Source: Silene noctiflora (lineage: Eukaryota > Streptophyta > Magnoliopsida > Caryophyllales > Caryophyllaceae). From it: 37,408 nucleotides of DNA. Numbering within the stretch: position 1 is the first letter of the stretch; the number at the start of each line of letters is the position of its first letter. Under the pieces are notes generated by a model that saw only the letters and a list, made by a program, of their open reading frames with translations, was not told where the DNA came from and searched no databases. The position numbers and the translations under genes were made by a program. The DNA is taken from positions 127,080-164,487 of the forward strand of contig VHZZ01000111.1 in NCBI GenBank assembly GCA_009801015.1. Reading direction: 5' to 3'. Shown in pieces: positions 21,101-32,608 of this stretch.

Positions 21101-24100
21101 GGTTTCTTTGGAAACGAATGAGGCACTTTCCACAGGCTACAACAATAACAGAGTTGAATTCAAATTGATTTAAGTTCGGCTAATATGAATCTTAACATTT
21201 CAAAACCGTTAATGACAAGTATATTATTCAAAGGAAAAAAGAAATGAAAACAAGAAAATAGTCAGTAAACAAACAAAGCTAAGAATTCAAACAGTTGTAG
21301 TTCGTGAAAAGAAAAAAAAAGGTGGTAGCCCAACCTGTTTCTGGCTTGTTGCTAAGTCTAGCAGTTTAGAGGACAGTTCATTTTCTACACACTCCAAATT
21401 GGCTAGAGAAAGAGGAGCAATTGGCTTCTCTGCACCACACTCCAAATTGGCTAGAGATAGGGGAGCAATTGGCTTCTTTGCACCATCGCAAACTCCGTCC
21501 CCACGGTTGTAGGATTTAGAATGACATTCATGTTTCACCATCAGGTCAGTTGAAGCATCTTCGGGTAGTTTACATATAGAAGTCAATTTTACTTCTTTTT
21601 GTGCATTTGTCTCAAAATCACTTTCAGATTCCGAATCAATTGCATTGCGTGCATCAACAAACTTGTCAGTTTCACTGTCTATATTTTCGTGATGGATTGC
21701 ACCTTCAGTAAAATTATCAACATGACCATCACATTTATCACTGGTTATCTCTGATTTAATCTCATTATTGCCAAGAATAGTCTCCTGTAGGTACTGTACA
21801 TCACTTATTCCCACCATACTGTTTGATCGATTGCTCACAAAGTTGTCAGCGGCAATTGATCCATGAGTGTTTTCACCAAGATGGTTCACATCAATTGTTT
21901 CTACAGCCTCGTTATTGTCACTAGTCAAGTCAATGTCACTTTTGCTCCACTTGTTGTCTAAAGGATCACTTACTAAGTCGCCACTAGCAATCAACTTAGG
22001 AGAGTTTGTTACACCTTTAGTGAATCTCGTCACTTGAGGGAAAGATTCTGAAATTACTTGAGGAGCACCTGCATTTAAATTTGGCCCGCTTACCACTTCA
22101 GATGAGTCATCTGTAAGAGAATTGATTTCATCAAGAAGCTTCATGTCCTGACCATGAAGATCGTTGACTCCAGTTAGCTCTTTTGACTTCACATTCATAG
22201 TAGCTTCTGTAGACTGTTGATCAATGCCGGAATGTGAAATGCTTTCATGTTCAGATAAGTCATGCACTTGATTTACGATTTTGACACTAACAGGTTTTAA
22301 GTCCTTCTCATGTAGATAGTAGTTCTTCTCGGAGCCAGATTGGACATCATCCTCGATCCCATGATTTAAACCCATATGCTCCATAATTTCCAGCTTCTCA
22401 TCCCACGTGATGTTAGAAGAACGAGGGGAAGTAGTATCGATTGACAAGCCACCTTGAATACCTTTACCGGTCACTGCATTACTGGTCTCCTCCGCATTTT
22501 TACTTATGTTTGAGAAAACTCCCTTACTCTTTGTTTTGTCCGGGTGTATTGAAATACTTGGATGAGAAAGTGATTCAACAGAACCCAGGCGCTCTTTTGA
22601 GATAAGGGAATCAGATCTGGAAGTCCGATCAAAAGTAGAGTCTGTATGTGATAGAGAAGACCCTTCTCGACCTGTTTGAGAAGACATCGGCTCTCTGAAA
22701 CCACCAAGCATGATAATTTATCTCAGAAAACAGAAGAATGCAACTATTTGACAGTGGAGGATTATAAACCGCTATTATACATATACACACACCAAATATA
22801 AAATATTTATACCTCCCGTTATTCTTCATATTGGATACTGAATTTGGAAGTTGTCCACTACGCTGCCATGACCTCTTCTGAAATTAAAGTCAGGATCAGT
22901 ATAAATGACTTGTATATTGAATGTTTGAAAATAAACAGAGCAATGCAAAGATACCAACAAATGAACATGCCAGCAGCCATAACAAAGAAAGAATAAGAGC
23001 ATACAGCAACATGAGCAACATATGCAATATTGTCGCCAAAAGCAGAGAACTCATCATTTGATACGTACGGTGCCATACTGCCATTACAGATCTACCACAA
23101 AGTAAAACAGTAGGTAGACAGTTCTCAAAGCATAACCTTTTTCCGAGTCTTCCTTTCTCGTCGAGCCTTATCCCTAATGCGTGCTTCCGAACCAGCAGAT
23201 GCTCTCCTAAAGAAAGTTGGATCGGTATATCGTTTTAAGCACGACCCGCGCCCACTTGTGTCAAACCTAGATGCAATAGGCTGAGCGTGAAGAAGATATT
23301 ATCAAGTAAACATGGATTACCAGCAATTTGAGAAGCTAACTCTACCTATCAAGCAACTGAAGTCGAGGAGGTTCACGACACTCTTCGTATGAGTCCATGA
23401 TAAAATGTGGCAGGTCAGAGTAGACAAAATGATTTTGCTGAGCTTTAATACGAGGATGCCATTCGGAGCCTGCAAAACTGCTGATCTTGAGCAAAGAAAA
23501 TCTTAAAGGTTGCTCATTTATCAACGGTTAGGCGCCAGTACAAACTCTACAACTGGAACATGTGTACTTTCAGACTTGTTTACTAAAATACACTCTCGGC
23601 TGTCCCTTCTATTAAGATAAGATATAGAAAGTGACTAAAACGTCTCAAATTAATCATATGATCAGTCAGCGATGGTGATTTTACATCAATGATGAGTCAA
23701 TCTGCCGAGTGCGGATGCATTCAATTAAAATTCTCAACTAGTCTTTTCTCTCTGGCTGTCTCTCCTTTATTTTCTAAATTAATCTCACCAAAATGGATCC
23801 CGCAACAAGGTAGTTGTCGTTACAAGGAACTAAGCATCGCCTTAGAGGATAGAAGCTATGCCTGCTGAAAGAAGAGGTTATTCCCCAAAACTAACAATAG
23901 TATAAAATGTTCATACCAGGTTACAGTGATAATAAACTAGCTAGCGCGTGAATACAAACTTCTATTAATATATGCCATAAAAGCATTACAGTCACATAGA
24001 AGGCCACCATCAACTTAGAACAGCATGAGATGAACATACCAGGTGTATAGGCAAAATGTATGTGGCTAGTTTGAGTCAACATGGCCTTTTCAAGGGAAGG

Positions 24101-26187
24101 CAAAATAGCTTCAATATGTTGGATCCGACTGACCAACTTACGACTTCTGGAAGCAGTAGAAACCACCTGCTCTTGCAAGCCATGGAATATCTCGGCTGCA
24201 AATCTACAAGTACAAACACATGGTTGCAGAAGAAAGTTACTCTATTTGAATACACAAAGTCCAACATAGTATTAAAAGCGTAAATCATCTTGTTGCTACA
24301 ATTCTATACAAGAAGCAGGATACGAGGAGCAGTGCAACATAGTATTGCAAGAAAGAGAGCACATATCATTTCCCATTTATGACGATAAAATGGCAGAATG
24401 AGAATCAAAATATGAAAGCTTTGTAGTTGGAGCTGTCTCCTGCATAACGAAGCACGGGAATAGCAACCAGATGAATGTCATGAGGTACAGACCCCATTTC
24501 TTGAGTAAGCCCTCAATGTGGTATGTACCAGTCAGAAGTCAGTTGGTGGATGCTAACTAGAAAATACACTGAAAAATGAAACCTACAAACATGAAGAACT
24601 GTGCTACTAATAAGGTGTTTGCCAAGTAGTTGAGACAGGTCCTGTGGAGAATAGGTTATAGGTTTGAATGTCGTCATAGTTGCATTGTACTAGCCCTATA
24701 CCTCCTTTCCCACCGGCACAAAAAAAAAATAATGAAAAACTGCACTGCTAATGTTCTCGCATATGAATTCCACTGCGCAACCAGTACCATCAATTTATCA
24801 TGATTCCTTACTCCATAAACAGCTGATGAGCAAATGTTGTTAAATTAGAGCATAAAAGGCAGCGAAGATTGTAAGGAATTAGCCATAAACCACAAAGTAC
24901 TTCATACAACAAATGGATGCTCCAAGCTCAAGCAAGCAACAATATTATACCACTCATCACTAAGGCTTGGTACCTTTCCGCACAACAGCACCTTCTTGAA
25001 CCTCCAAGTGGCAGTGTTTTCTAGCATTCCAATAAGACCGTACACATACTACTGGCTTCACAACAGACAAACAATTCCACGAGACTGATCACAGTTCACC
25101 ATCACAAAACTATCCTTTTCCTCACTTCCAAAAATAACACTTCAGGTACTAGTTGGTCTTTAGACGAAAACTGCTTTTCGACCCCACAAACACGCTGTTT
25201 CCATAATCCATTTACCGTAAACAAAGAGGACCACCAAGCTTCATCACTCTCACATGCAGCATTGAATTTTACACAGCCATGATTGCAACTATTAATGCTT
25301 CTGCATGAACTCATTAAACAAACCCCCAATCACCTTACCAACCACACTTCACCCAATTGAAGAAAAAGGCCAAAAGCAATAACTACACAATGCATAAACC
25401 CGAATCATTAATTTCCTTTCGATTTAACTAACTTCAAATTAATTCCTGAATGATCATGCTGAGAACCAAAATCCAGTATTCCAGTAATTTCAACATTATT
25501 TTTCAATCCTTGCCTTACAGATACACAGATATAAGAAATCTAATTGAAAGAGGAAAAACACAATACTCCGAGGTTAATAGCTATCTTACTCCCGCACGTC
25601 ACTTCACTTTTGTTGCATGTAGCATGTCCATCACTCACACAACACAACACTTCATTTTAGACCAAAAAGGTGAAAACTTTGCACAATATAACCATATCCA
25701 ACACTCCAACACCGTGTTGTGTCTAACACTTGCAGTCGAGTCAGAGTAACATACGTTAATAGAGTAATAGACCCACTTAAGCCAATATGAAAACCTCAGA
25801 AAAACCCAACTCAAATATAGGCAAGAAAAACAAAAAACACAAATTCTTGTTTATACTCAAAACGAGTCAAATAATTTAAATGGGACAAAAAAACAGAATA
25901 CCTAGGACTAGCAAAAAGTTTGTCTCATCTATACAAACGGGGTGCTATATGACCCGTTTGAGTCTTAAGACGGATATAGAAGAACATAAACATGAGAGTG
26001 AGAAATAAAGAGAAGGAAGAAGAACATACTGTGAAAGATCACCTAATTGGCGAAGAAGACCAACAAGACCAGCAACAGCAACACCATCAAATATAACTTT
26101 GGAATCTTCAGACTCAACTCCATCTTTGTACAACTTCTTTCCTCCCAAACTATACTCATTCCTCACACCAAACCTTCCTAACGGCAT
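18194..26187 (-). CDS. SCAR: SCAR/WAVE-family activator of the ARP2/3 complex
   Basis: Ten exons join in frame to 1184 codons: 26187-26030, 24203-24040, 23469-23346, 23266-23137, 22877-22813, 22694-21335, 21136-19832, 19488-19393, 18971-18864, 18238-18194; all introns are GT/AG. Residues 1-190 are the SCAR homology domain (MPLGRFGVRNEYSLG, GLLRQLGDLSQFAAEIFHGL, SEWHPRI, MDSYEECREPPRLQLLD, CLKRYTDPTFFR). A basic stretch follows (about 178-200), then a long acidic, serine-rich middle, PPPLPPLQWRVSRP (1039-1052), a WH2 actin-binding motif (GDFLHQIRAKSFNLKRT, exons 8-9), a central helix (MTAILQKANAIRQ) and a terminal acidic tail with tryptophan (EDDSWSDT). In plants SCARs work with NAP1, PIR1/SRA1, ABI-like and BRICK1 proteins to switch on ARP2/3 actin nucleation for trichome and epidermal cell shape. 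Length suggests SCAR2/SCAR4-like; the exact paralogue is open. Confidence 0.95.
18291..18720. repeat. Two diverged copies of a dispersed repeat in SCAR intron 9
   Basis: Copy 1 (about 18291-18405) and copy 2 (about 18608-18720) both start 'atgttactc', continue with '(tt)gaactcggc.att' and end 'caaagtgtc'. Copy 1 is followed by 'gtgtccgagtgtcgagtgtc' and 'ggacacgggtacg', a motif common in plant dispersed repeats. The class is unknown to me. The element does not affect the splice sites. Confidence 0.55.
21385..21485 (-). repeat. 48-bp in-frame tandem duplication in SCAR exon 6
   Basis: The encoded unit PIAPLSLANLECGAEK (16 residues) occurs twice in a row at about residues 622-653; the second copy continues as ECVENEL. 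The DNA copies differ at a few positions, so the duplication is not brand new. It lies in the disordered middle region, where length changes are tolerated. Confidence 0.85.
24593..24752 (+). mobile_element. SINE in SCAR intron 1
   Basis: A body of about 120 bp (24612-24733) with a box A-like segment (TGCCAAGTAGTTGAG, 24620-24634), a box B-like segment (GGTTTGAATGTCG) and an A-tail (24720-24729). The flanks GAAGAACTGTGCTACTAAT (24593-24611) and GAAAAACTGCACTGCTAAT (24734-24752) agree at 15 of 19 positions, an old target duplication. It lies antisense to the SCAR gene. Confidence 0.65.
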
Positions 26188-26899
26188 CTTTCAAATTGAC
26201 CCAATACAAAACTAAAAGGTTGCAACTTCAATGTGCTTGGTCGAATGTGCGCAGCCTTACCTTTAGTAGTTGAGTTTCAGTAGCCTCGAATGACGGAATT
26301 TATATGATAAATGATAATGGCCTAATGGGTTTGTTTTCAGAGGTGCATTTAATAATGCAATATAAAAAGACTGCAAATCTGCAATTAGAGTAATACAAAT
26401 GGGTCGGCTGTACACAGTCTTACCTTAATAGTTCGGAATTAAAACGAACTCGAAAGTGGTGAAATGAAATGATATTGTAATGATAGCTTTTATTTTTTGG
26501 ATTTCAGGGGGCTGAACTTTGAACTATATATAAATAAAGAGAAGAGGAGTAGGTAAGAAAGGAGCAGCTGAACAACTAGTCAGGCGAATTTGAAAGTAGG
26601 ATGAACAAAAGGACATCTTTCATTGCCAACTCTACAAGGTATTCCTTGAGTTTGTTACTCCTATTTCATAACTGTTGAAATATAGAAGCAACTGTTGATA
26701 TACCATATTCAATGTCACAGGATATACTGCTGATAATGGCTGCAAAGTGGAAAGTAACGCCTCATCAAATATGATTTTCATTTTTGCCTTATTAGATGGG
26801 TTGATATTCAGATGCGTCTTTTTTTAATAGGCCCCTTAATGTTACGGGACCGTAGCGGGTTTTTTGTTTGTCACATATTATATCACATTTTTGCACCTA
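26188..26899. other. SCAR leader and upstream region
   Basis: 26188-26500 is probably the SCAR leader and promoter. It holds an imperfect direct repeat: 'cagccttacctttagtag' at about 26251-26268 and 'cagtcttaccttaatag' at about 26415-26431. A good TATA-like sequence (CTATATATAAATA, near 26524-26536) faces the plus strand; on the minus strand it reads TATATATAG, so it might serve SCAR or an unannotated plus-strand transcript. No second gene could be supported. Confidence 0.4.
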
Positions 26900-27013
26900 A
26901 TTAGTCATGGAAAAAGATCATCTCCATTACTCTCCTTTCTTCATTACCTTATACGAAGTATTACTTCTCAATGGTCCAGATTGTAATGGAGAGGATTCAT
27001 CCCGATTAGTCAT
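26900..27013. mobile_element. 96-bp foldback MITE with perfect 9-bp TSD
   Basis: Element 26909-27004 flanked by identical ATTAGTCAT at 26900-26908 and 27005-27013. Its ends form an imperfect inverted repeat of about 20 bp ('gatcatctccattac' / 'gtaatggagaggattc'). A 9-bp duplication points to the Mutator superfamily; the element is very small and encodes nothing. Confidence 0.8.
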
Positions 27014-29217
27014 TATCCACACTAATGTGCATATAACAGTGCCATTTTAATCTCACATACACTCTGTATTTCTTTTCGAGTTGAAATTTGCTAAACATGT
27101 ATAATCTTCACATGAAAAGCAAATGTTCTGCTCAAATAAGCAAATTACAATATGCTTCCTAGCTCTTGGAGCTACATTAAATTTGCTAAAACGAAAAAAA
27201 ATTTAGTGGCAGTTGGAACTTGCAATTAAAATTAAAATGTAATTGCAAAAACCTGTGCATAATTTTACTACATCCCGCGTCCTTTTCCATCGTTACCCTT
27301 CATTTAAAAATAAAAAAAAATTGTTGATTCTTGACATCCCTGTCATCCCCGACCACCCCTCATACCTTCTCCCTCACCATCCCCGACCACTCCTCCACCA
27401 GCGTCGACCACTCCGATCCCCACACCGTCGACGGATATTACTCTTTTATGGACTTAAATGACCACTATGCCCTTTTATTTTCTCACTCTACCTACCACCA
27501 TCCAACCCAAAAACTTTAGAGAGACGGTCACCATCCACCATCCTCACCGCCACCTCCCCTGCGCCACNGATTAAATCAACTACAGTACATGTCATTTGAC
27601 ATCCAATCCTTCTTCCTGATTCATCACTAGTAATTTCTAATTTAATATTTTCACCGTGACGTAGCTTAGATTAATCAAATACATCATATCTACCTTTATC
27701 CCTAAGTTTACCACTTGTTTAATTTAACTCAAGAATTACTCATACTAACAAATCATACTTTAATCAATCTTACTCTAATATAACAAAACCAGGAACATAC
27801 AGGCCAAGAGGTGTGGTAATCATGGGATCCGATCATCCGAACTGCGGAAATTGGCATTGCAATATTGGTGAGTTTGTGGGATGTGAAATATTTCATCTTG
27901 TAAATCAAAGTTGAAAACTTTCATATTAAGAACATAGCATCGAACACAAATTAATATCGTCGACGCCTTAAACAAACCCTAATNAAATTAGGGTAACTTA
28001 ATTCCCTATTTGATATAATATACTCCGTTTNGTAATTGATAAACTTAATAATTAAAATTATTATTTGATCGATGAGAATTGGCATGTATAGTTATGTAAT
28101 TGACGGATTTGAGTAATCTTGGGAGGAAGAGAGTTAGAGAGAGTTTTTTTTTTCTCTCTAGGTAAAGGGCATACTATGTAAAAAAAAATGAAAAAAAGTC
28201 CATAATAGAGTAAAATTCGTACATGAAAGAACAACTACGCTACCCTAACCCTCGGTCGTCGACAATCCCAATCCACCATACTCGATTAATTTATGTCCCA
28301 TTTAACCTCCGAAGTCGCTTCTCCGTCGACAAAACCTATCCATTCCCAACCACCCATCCACTATCCTCGACAACCAACCTACACCGTCGACCCACCCCTT
28401 CCCCAGCCCTGTCGTGGTCTATCTTCTCCCCTTATCCCTTTTCCATTCCTCAACACCCACGAACCCAGTAAACCTCCTCGTCGTCTATTTTCCTTCGCCG
28501 TCGACCCAATCCTCTTCTCCTTCTCCGTCGTCCATCCATGGGGGTGGCTGGTGGGAAGCTAGGGTTTTGCTTGGGGATTTCTTGAGGTTTTAATTAGTTG
28601 TATTTTTTTGTGAGTGAGAAATAAGAGGGGTAATTTAGGAATAAGGGGATAAATGCGCGGGATTTAGCACGTCCCAATTAAAAAACAAGTGAAACGTAAC
28701 GCACTTAAGTTATTTTGTCCTACACAAATACACGGATAAGAATGTTCAGATAAATATTCATTTAGAATTGCTCAAAAAGAAAGTTCGTTTAGAAATGCTA
28801 AACGAACTATGTTTTTGAGGAGTGATACACCCTGAATCAAAACTTATCGGTATCAAAATCTGCTCTTCCGACTTCACATCTAAAAAACAAATTACCAGCT
28901 CGTTCAATCCAAAAAGATTCATGGCTGCAAGTGGCGACACCCGACAGAAACCACCTGCAATACACAGAAAAAACCGGAACAAATTTCAGAAACTTCACAT
29001 TCACTTCCGAGTGACTTCCGAGTAGTGCTGAGCAACCGAGGCTAACATCAGCCAGATTAAGAGTCAAACTCTAAGAATCAAAGGAAGCTGGTACAAGTCC
29101 TATTCTAAGCAGTTGTACAAGTCCGGTAACCTTCTTCCCCATGATCAATTTAAGCGGTCCATCCCCAATTCCAGTACACTTCATCGGATCAGAAGGAAGC
29201 TGGTTCCGATGGGGAAG
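27014..29217. other. Intergenic between SCAR and the trihelix pseudogene
   Basis: No gene. 27260-27590 and 28220-28560 are C-rich on the plus strand with repeated 'gtcgac' and open frames rich in Pro, Thr and Ser that I judge to be composition artefacts. An inverted pair brackets the middle: 'tatggactt...actatgccctttta' (27448-27478) against 28166-28207. 'atcccgcg' near 27273 and 'cgcgggat' near 28656 might be ends of one larger non-autonomous element; no target duplication was found. About 28750-29217 is probably 3' UTR of the trihelix gene. Ns occur at 27568, 27984 and 28031. Confidence 0.4.
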
Positions 29218-29478
29218 CTAGCTATACATATCTGCAAGATAAACACCAGAATTTTGTTACAGCACGCAAACATACGACTTTGAGGCCAGTAAATATTAAT
29301 CGATACGCACGACATACAGCAACATGTACACCAAATATCAGTATCTCATCTTTGGCTCATGCATATATATGGATTATGGAGGCGTAGTTGCACCAACATG
29401 CAGCAATAAAGAATCAATTCCTAAGAACTTGCAAATTCTTCGAGTCAACCACTCAACATATGAGTTTCACATTAATAT

Positions 29479-30090
29479 GACGTGGGTAGAGTTGGCAATG
29501 GGCCGTGCTGGGCCAACCCGCGTGCCGGCCCGTCGTGCTTTCCTCCAAAATTGGCCCGGCCCAGGCACGGATATTGGGCTGGCCGTGCCGTGCCGTGCCT
29601 GGCCCACTCACCCCAACCCCCGCCGCGGCCCGCTCTTGGCACGCCCAGTTTCGTGCCCGGGCCGTGTCTGGCCCATGGGCCGTTCGTGCCTGGCATGTGG
29701 GCCGGCCCATGTGCCTTAAGTTTATTTCACTTTTTTAAAAGATATTGTATATTTTTAGTACTTTTTGTTTAATAAATGATAAATTGTTTTATAATTGCTA
29801 TAATTGCTATATTTTTAGTACGTTTTGTCTTATAATTGCTATATTTTTAGTACTTTCGTGCTAATTTTTGGGTCGTGCCGTGCCAGGCCCGCCGTGCCTG
29901 ATTCGTGCCAGACCCACTCGTGGGCCGTGCCGTGCCTAGGCACGAACATTCGAGGAAAATCGCGTCGGAGCCCGCCTCAAGCACGACCGTGTCGGGCCCG
30001 TGCCGCCTTGAAAAACTCGTCGTGTCGTGCCTTCCCCGGAGTCGTGCCGCCCGCCAGCCCACGGCCCGAATTGCCAACTCTAGACGTGGG
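29479..30090. mobile_element. hAT MITE, 596 bp, GC-rich arms, perfect 8-bp TSD
   Basis: Element 29487-30082 with inverted ends TAGAGTTGGCAATgGGCCGTG (left) and CACGGCCCGAATTGCCAACT... (right), flanked by identical GACGTGGG at 29479-29486 and 30083-30090. Each arm of about 220 bp is strongly GC-rich with repeated 'ggccgtgcc' motifs, and they enclose an AT-rich centre (29720-29870). Several overlapping open frames in the arms come from GC content. No transposase. It lies inside the presumed intron of the trihelix pseudogene. Confidence 0.93.
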
Positions 30091-30308
30091 TTTAACTCCT
30101 GTCAGCATAACATTGGATAGAGCAGTGACAACGAGCTGCAACCGAGTTATCAGGGGTTTAAAGGTTACCACAACCGCATTTGAAGGCACTAAGGCAGTAT
30201 AGACGGCATTTAAAGCAAAGAAAAACTGAGATCATGCCGCAACAACCGTTCAATATCAAGTTAATGCCATGCTTATCGTCATCGAAATTGGTCCTACGGG
30301 CTCCTTTA

Positions 30309-30579
30309 TACTTCCTCCATCCCACTTTTACTGTCCCCTTTCCTTCAAATTTTATCCCAAATTAATCTCCCCTTTCTAAATCTAGTAATGAAAAACTTCA
30401 ATTATCCAATATTACCCCTAGATAAGTAGATACCTAACAAACATTATGAGCACAACAAAACTAATATCTTAATTTTTTAGAATTTGAGGGGTGAACTAGG
30501 TAGTTCACCACTTCTCCTTAAATCCTCCAAAAATAGAAAGGGGGACAAACCGGAGAATAAAAATGTGATGGAGGAAGTA
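30309..30579. mobile_element. Stowaway-type MITE, 267 bp
   Basis: Element 30311-30577 between TA dinucleotides. Left end CTTCCTCCATCCCACTTTTA, right end 'aaaaatgtgatggaggaag', complementary over about 20 bp; 'ctgtcccc' and 'gggggaca' extend the match inwards. Confidence 0.85.
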
Positions 30580-32363
30580 GTTTATACCAACTGTATAACT
30601 AGAAGCCTCATCAACAAGCAACAACAATACCTCCACAACTCAGGACACCATCTACAGCCTACAGGAACAACAAATTTCAATCTATTCATTAATAAATTCC
30701 CCAAATCCTACAAACTGACCCAGGCTCTAACCGGGATCCATTTGCTCCTCAATTGGATCATTCTGAGGGCAGTAATTGATACACTCCACAGCCACATCGT
30801 CCACATCTCATGGAAAAGTTAGAATATTGCACCCACAATAAACAATGTTAAGAGAAAGAGCGGCGAGATGATTCAGCATAGAGTTCCACACACCCAGTCA
30901 CCCACTACGTGGCTAAAGGTTCACATCCTGTTCAAAATCCATTGACCTACCCCACAGCCATAAGGGACACTTCTTAAGGCAAAGGAACGAAAATTGAGAA
31001 ACAAAAAAAAAACAGACATAGCCACTAAAAAAAGGAAGGAAAAGTAATAAACACAACATGCTGTGAATCTCAAAGATACTGTGATTGAACCAATTTCGTG
31101 TCCTAGTGGAAAGCGCAATAGTTTAGACTCACTCTGCTCCCGCGAGTGGTTTACCCATTCCATTTTACTCCGACTCAGACTCTCCGAAACTACTTTAAGT
31201 TTTATTTTAGATATGTTTTGTGTGGCGGGAAGTAGGTCTTGTACTTCCTACCCTACTTATGCATAAAAGGCGATAAAAAAGCAAACATAAAAACAATTTA
31301 TGGGACGGAGGGGGTATAACATTACACCTTTACTCGGGTACTGAACTCTACACTTTAGACGGATATACCCGTCTAAAGTGAGACTAATTGATTCTCAATT
31401 CACATTGCATTTAATTTTAAACAAAAAAGCTCCGCTGGGAACTCAAAAACCGAGGAACACGCTTATTAAGAATATCTAAAGGCCCCTACCTCAACAAAAC
31501 CAAACATGTCGGTCGACTGCCTCTTCATCAATGGCGAACTCATCTCCCTATCAATGGCGAACTCATCTCCCTCCTTGAACCTCCATCATCACCCTTCATA
31601 AAAAATTCTCATCAAAAATTCACAATTGTCCTTTTATATCAACAAAGCTTAAAAAAATCATACTCCCTGTCAGAAATCAAAATCACATTAAAGCTAAATC
31701 TACAATTGTGAATCAATCAGTGATATCAAGGTGAGTATCTCATTGAGCAGCATGTCAAATAATTGTGCTTGGCTTCAAAATAATCAGGTATCTTGCATAT
31801 ACTTCAATTTTTCCTGAATTTTTTTTGGTTTTTAGCAAAATTATATAATTCACTCATCTGGGCGAATTAAGAACGAATTGCATTGAAAATGAATCGCGAA
31901 TTAATTTGTTCGAATCAATTCGCAATTCGGAGGGGGACGAGCGAATTAGGTAACCCTGCCCACACCCCAAAACTTTAGAACATGCATCTTCAAAAGCCAC
32001 GCACCTAAGAAGTTAACATCAGGAAAATGGATAAACAGTATCCTGTGAAGATTCATACACATCACAACACGAGAATACATAGTATCTTGTTACCCAATCA
32101 GTACCATCAGTGGCCAGTGGCCAGTGGATATGACTCTATGCGTAAATAGGAAGCACAGGGACAATGCTAACTTTTCCAACTAAGCAAAGTGGTGAACACT
32201 CAAAGGCTCCTTAAACCCTGAGCTCATAGATCCAATATCACCCTTGAAAGGAAGCAATCAATAAAACATGCAAAATAAAAAACGGGGGAAAAACCACGCA
32301 TCCAAGGAATATGTGTGTACACACAGTATCTCATCCATGATAACAAAAAGAGCAACAAAAAGG
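30580..32363. other. Middle of the presumed trihelix intron
   Basis: No confident gene. On the minus strand 30805-30729 reads DVDDVAVECINYCPQNDPI... to a stop, after a weak AG acceptor; I cannot assign it. A single Stowaway-like end (gggacggaggggg) lies at 31302-31314. A 24-bp duplication ('atcaatggcgaactcatctc') occurs at 31528-31575. A foldback 'gcgaatt...aattcgc' sits at about 31897-31924, before 'ggtaaccctgccc', which looks like an hAT-type end. A perfect palindrome (ACTTTAGACGG / CCGTCTAAAGT) is centred near 31366. Confidence 0.4.
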
Positions 32364-32608
32364 TTTAGGATTCCACCAATGGCAAAATTCTGGGTATAAA
32401 TAACCCCATAGAAAAGCAAGAGACTATGGAACTGGATCTAAAGTACCCTTCTCTATCGAAACTAAGGACACACTCTACTTGAAAATGCAAACACACAATA
32501 ATTCAAATTGTTGCTTCACTTGTCTGCATTTTCATGTAGAGCGTGTGTCCTTGGTTCGTAAGTTGGACTGTTGGGTACACGAAATAGTGCCATTGGTGGA
32601 ATCCTAAA
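32364..32608. repeat. Two-stem foldback (hairpin) of unknown class
   Basis: An outer perfect 21-bp inverted repeat (TTTAGGATTCCACCAATGG plus CA at 32364-32384; its complement at 32588-32608) encloses a second stem of about 35 bp (32459-32493 against 32521-32556, 'aaggacacac...ctctac' and 'gaaaatgca' blocks with few mismatches). The terminal loop is about 27 bases; the linkers between the stems are unequal. It could be a MITE relic or a small-RNA precursor. It carries no target duplication that I can see and no miRNA that I recognise. Confidence 0.7.

Noticed and set aside
26524..26660. Plus-strand TATA box followed by an ATG and a splice-donor-like site (small peptide gene)
   Set aside because: Splicing to the next acceptor gives a stop after a few codons; the TATA could serve either strand.
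27243..28562. Pro/Ser/Thr-rich frames that look like cell-wall proteins
   Set aside because: Two overlapping frames in each C-rich patch look equally good, there is no signal peptide and no repeated extensin motif.
29324..30202. Many open frames rich in Pro, Ala, Arg and Gly
   Set aside because: They come from the high GC content of the hAT MITE arms, where stop codons are rare in all frames.
30729..30805. Minus-strand stretch DVDDVAVECINYCPQNDP... as a last exon
   Set aside because: Weak acceptor, no upstream exon and no recognised family.
31506..31602. Short frame MSVDCLFINGEL... with an internal duplication
   Set aside because: Only about 32 codons, no family, no leader signals; the duplicated 24 bp explains its apparent structure.
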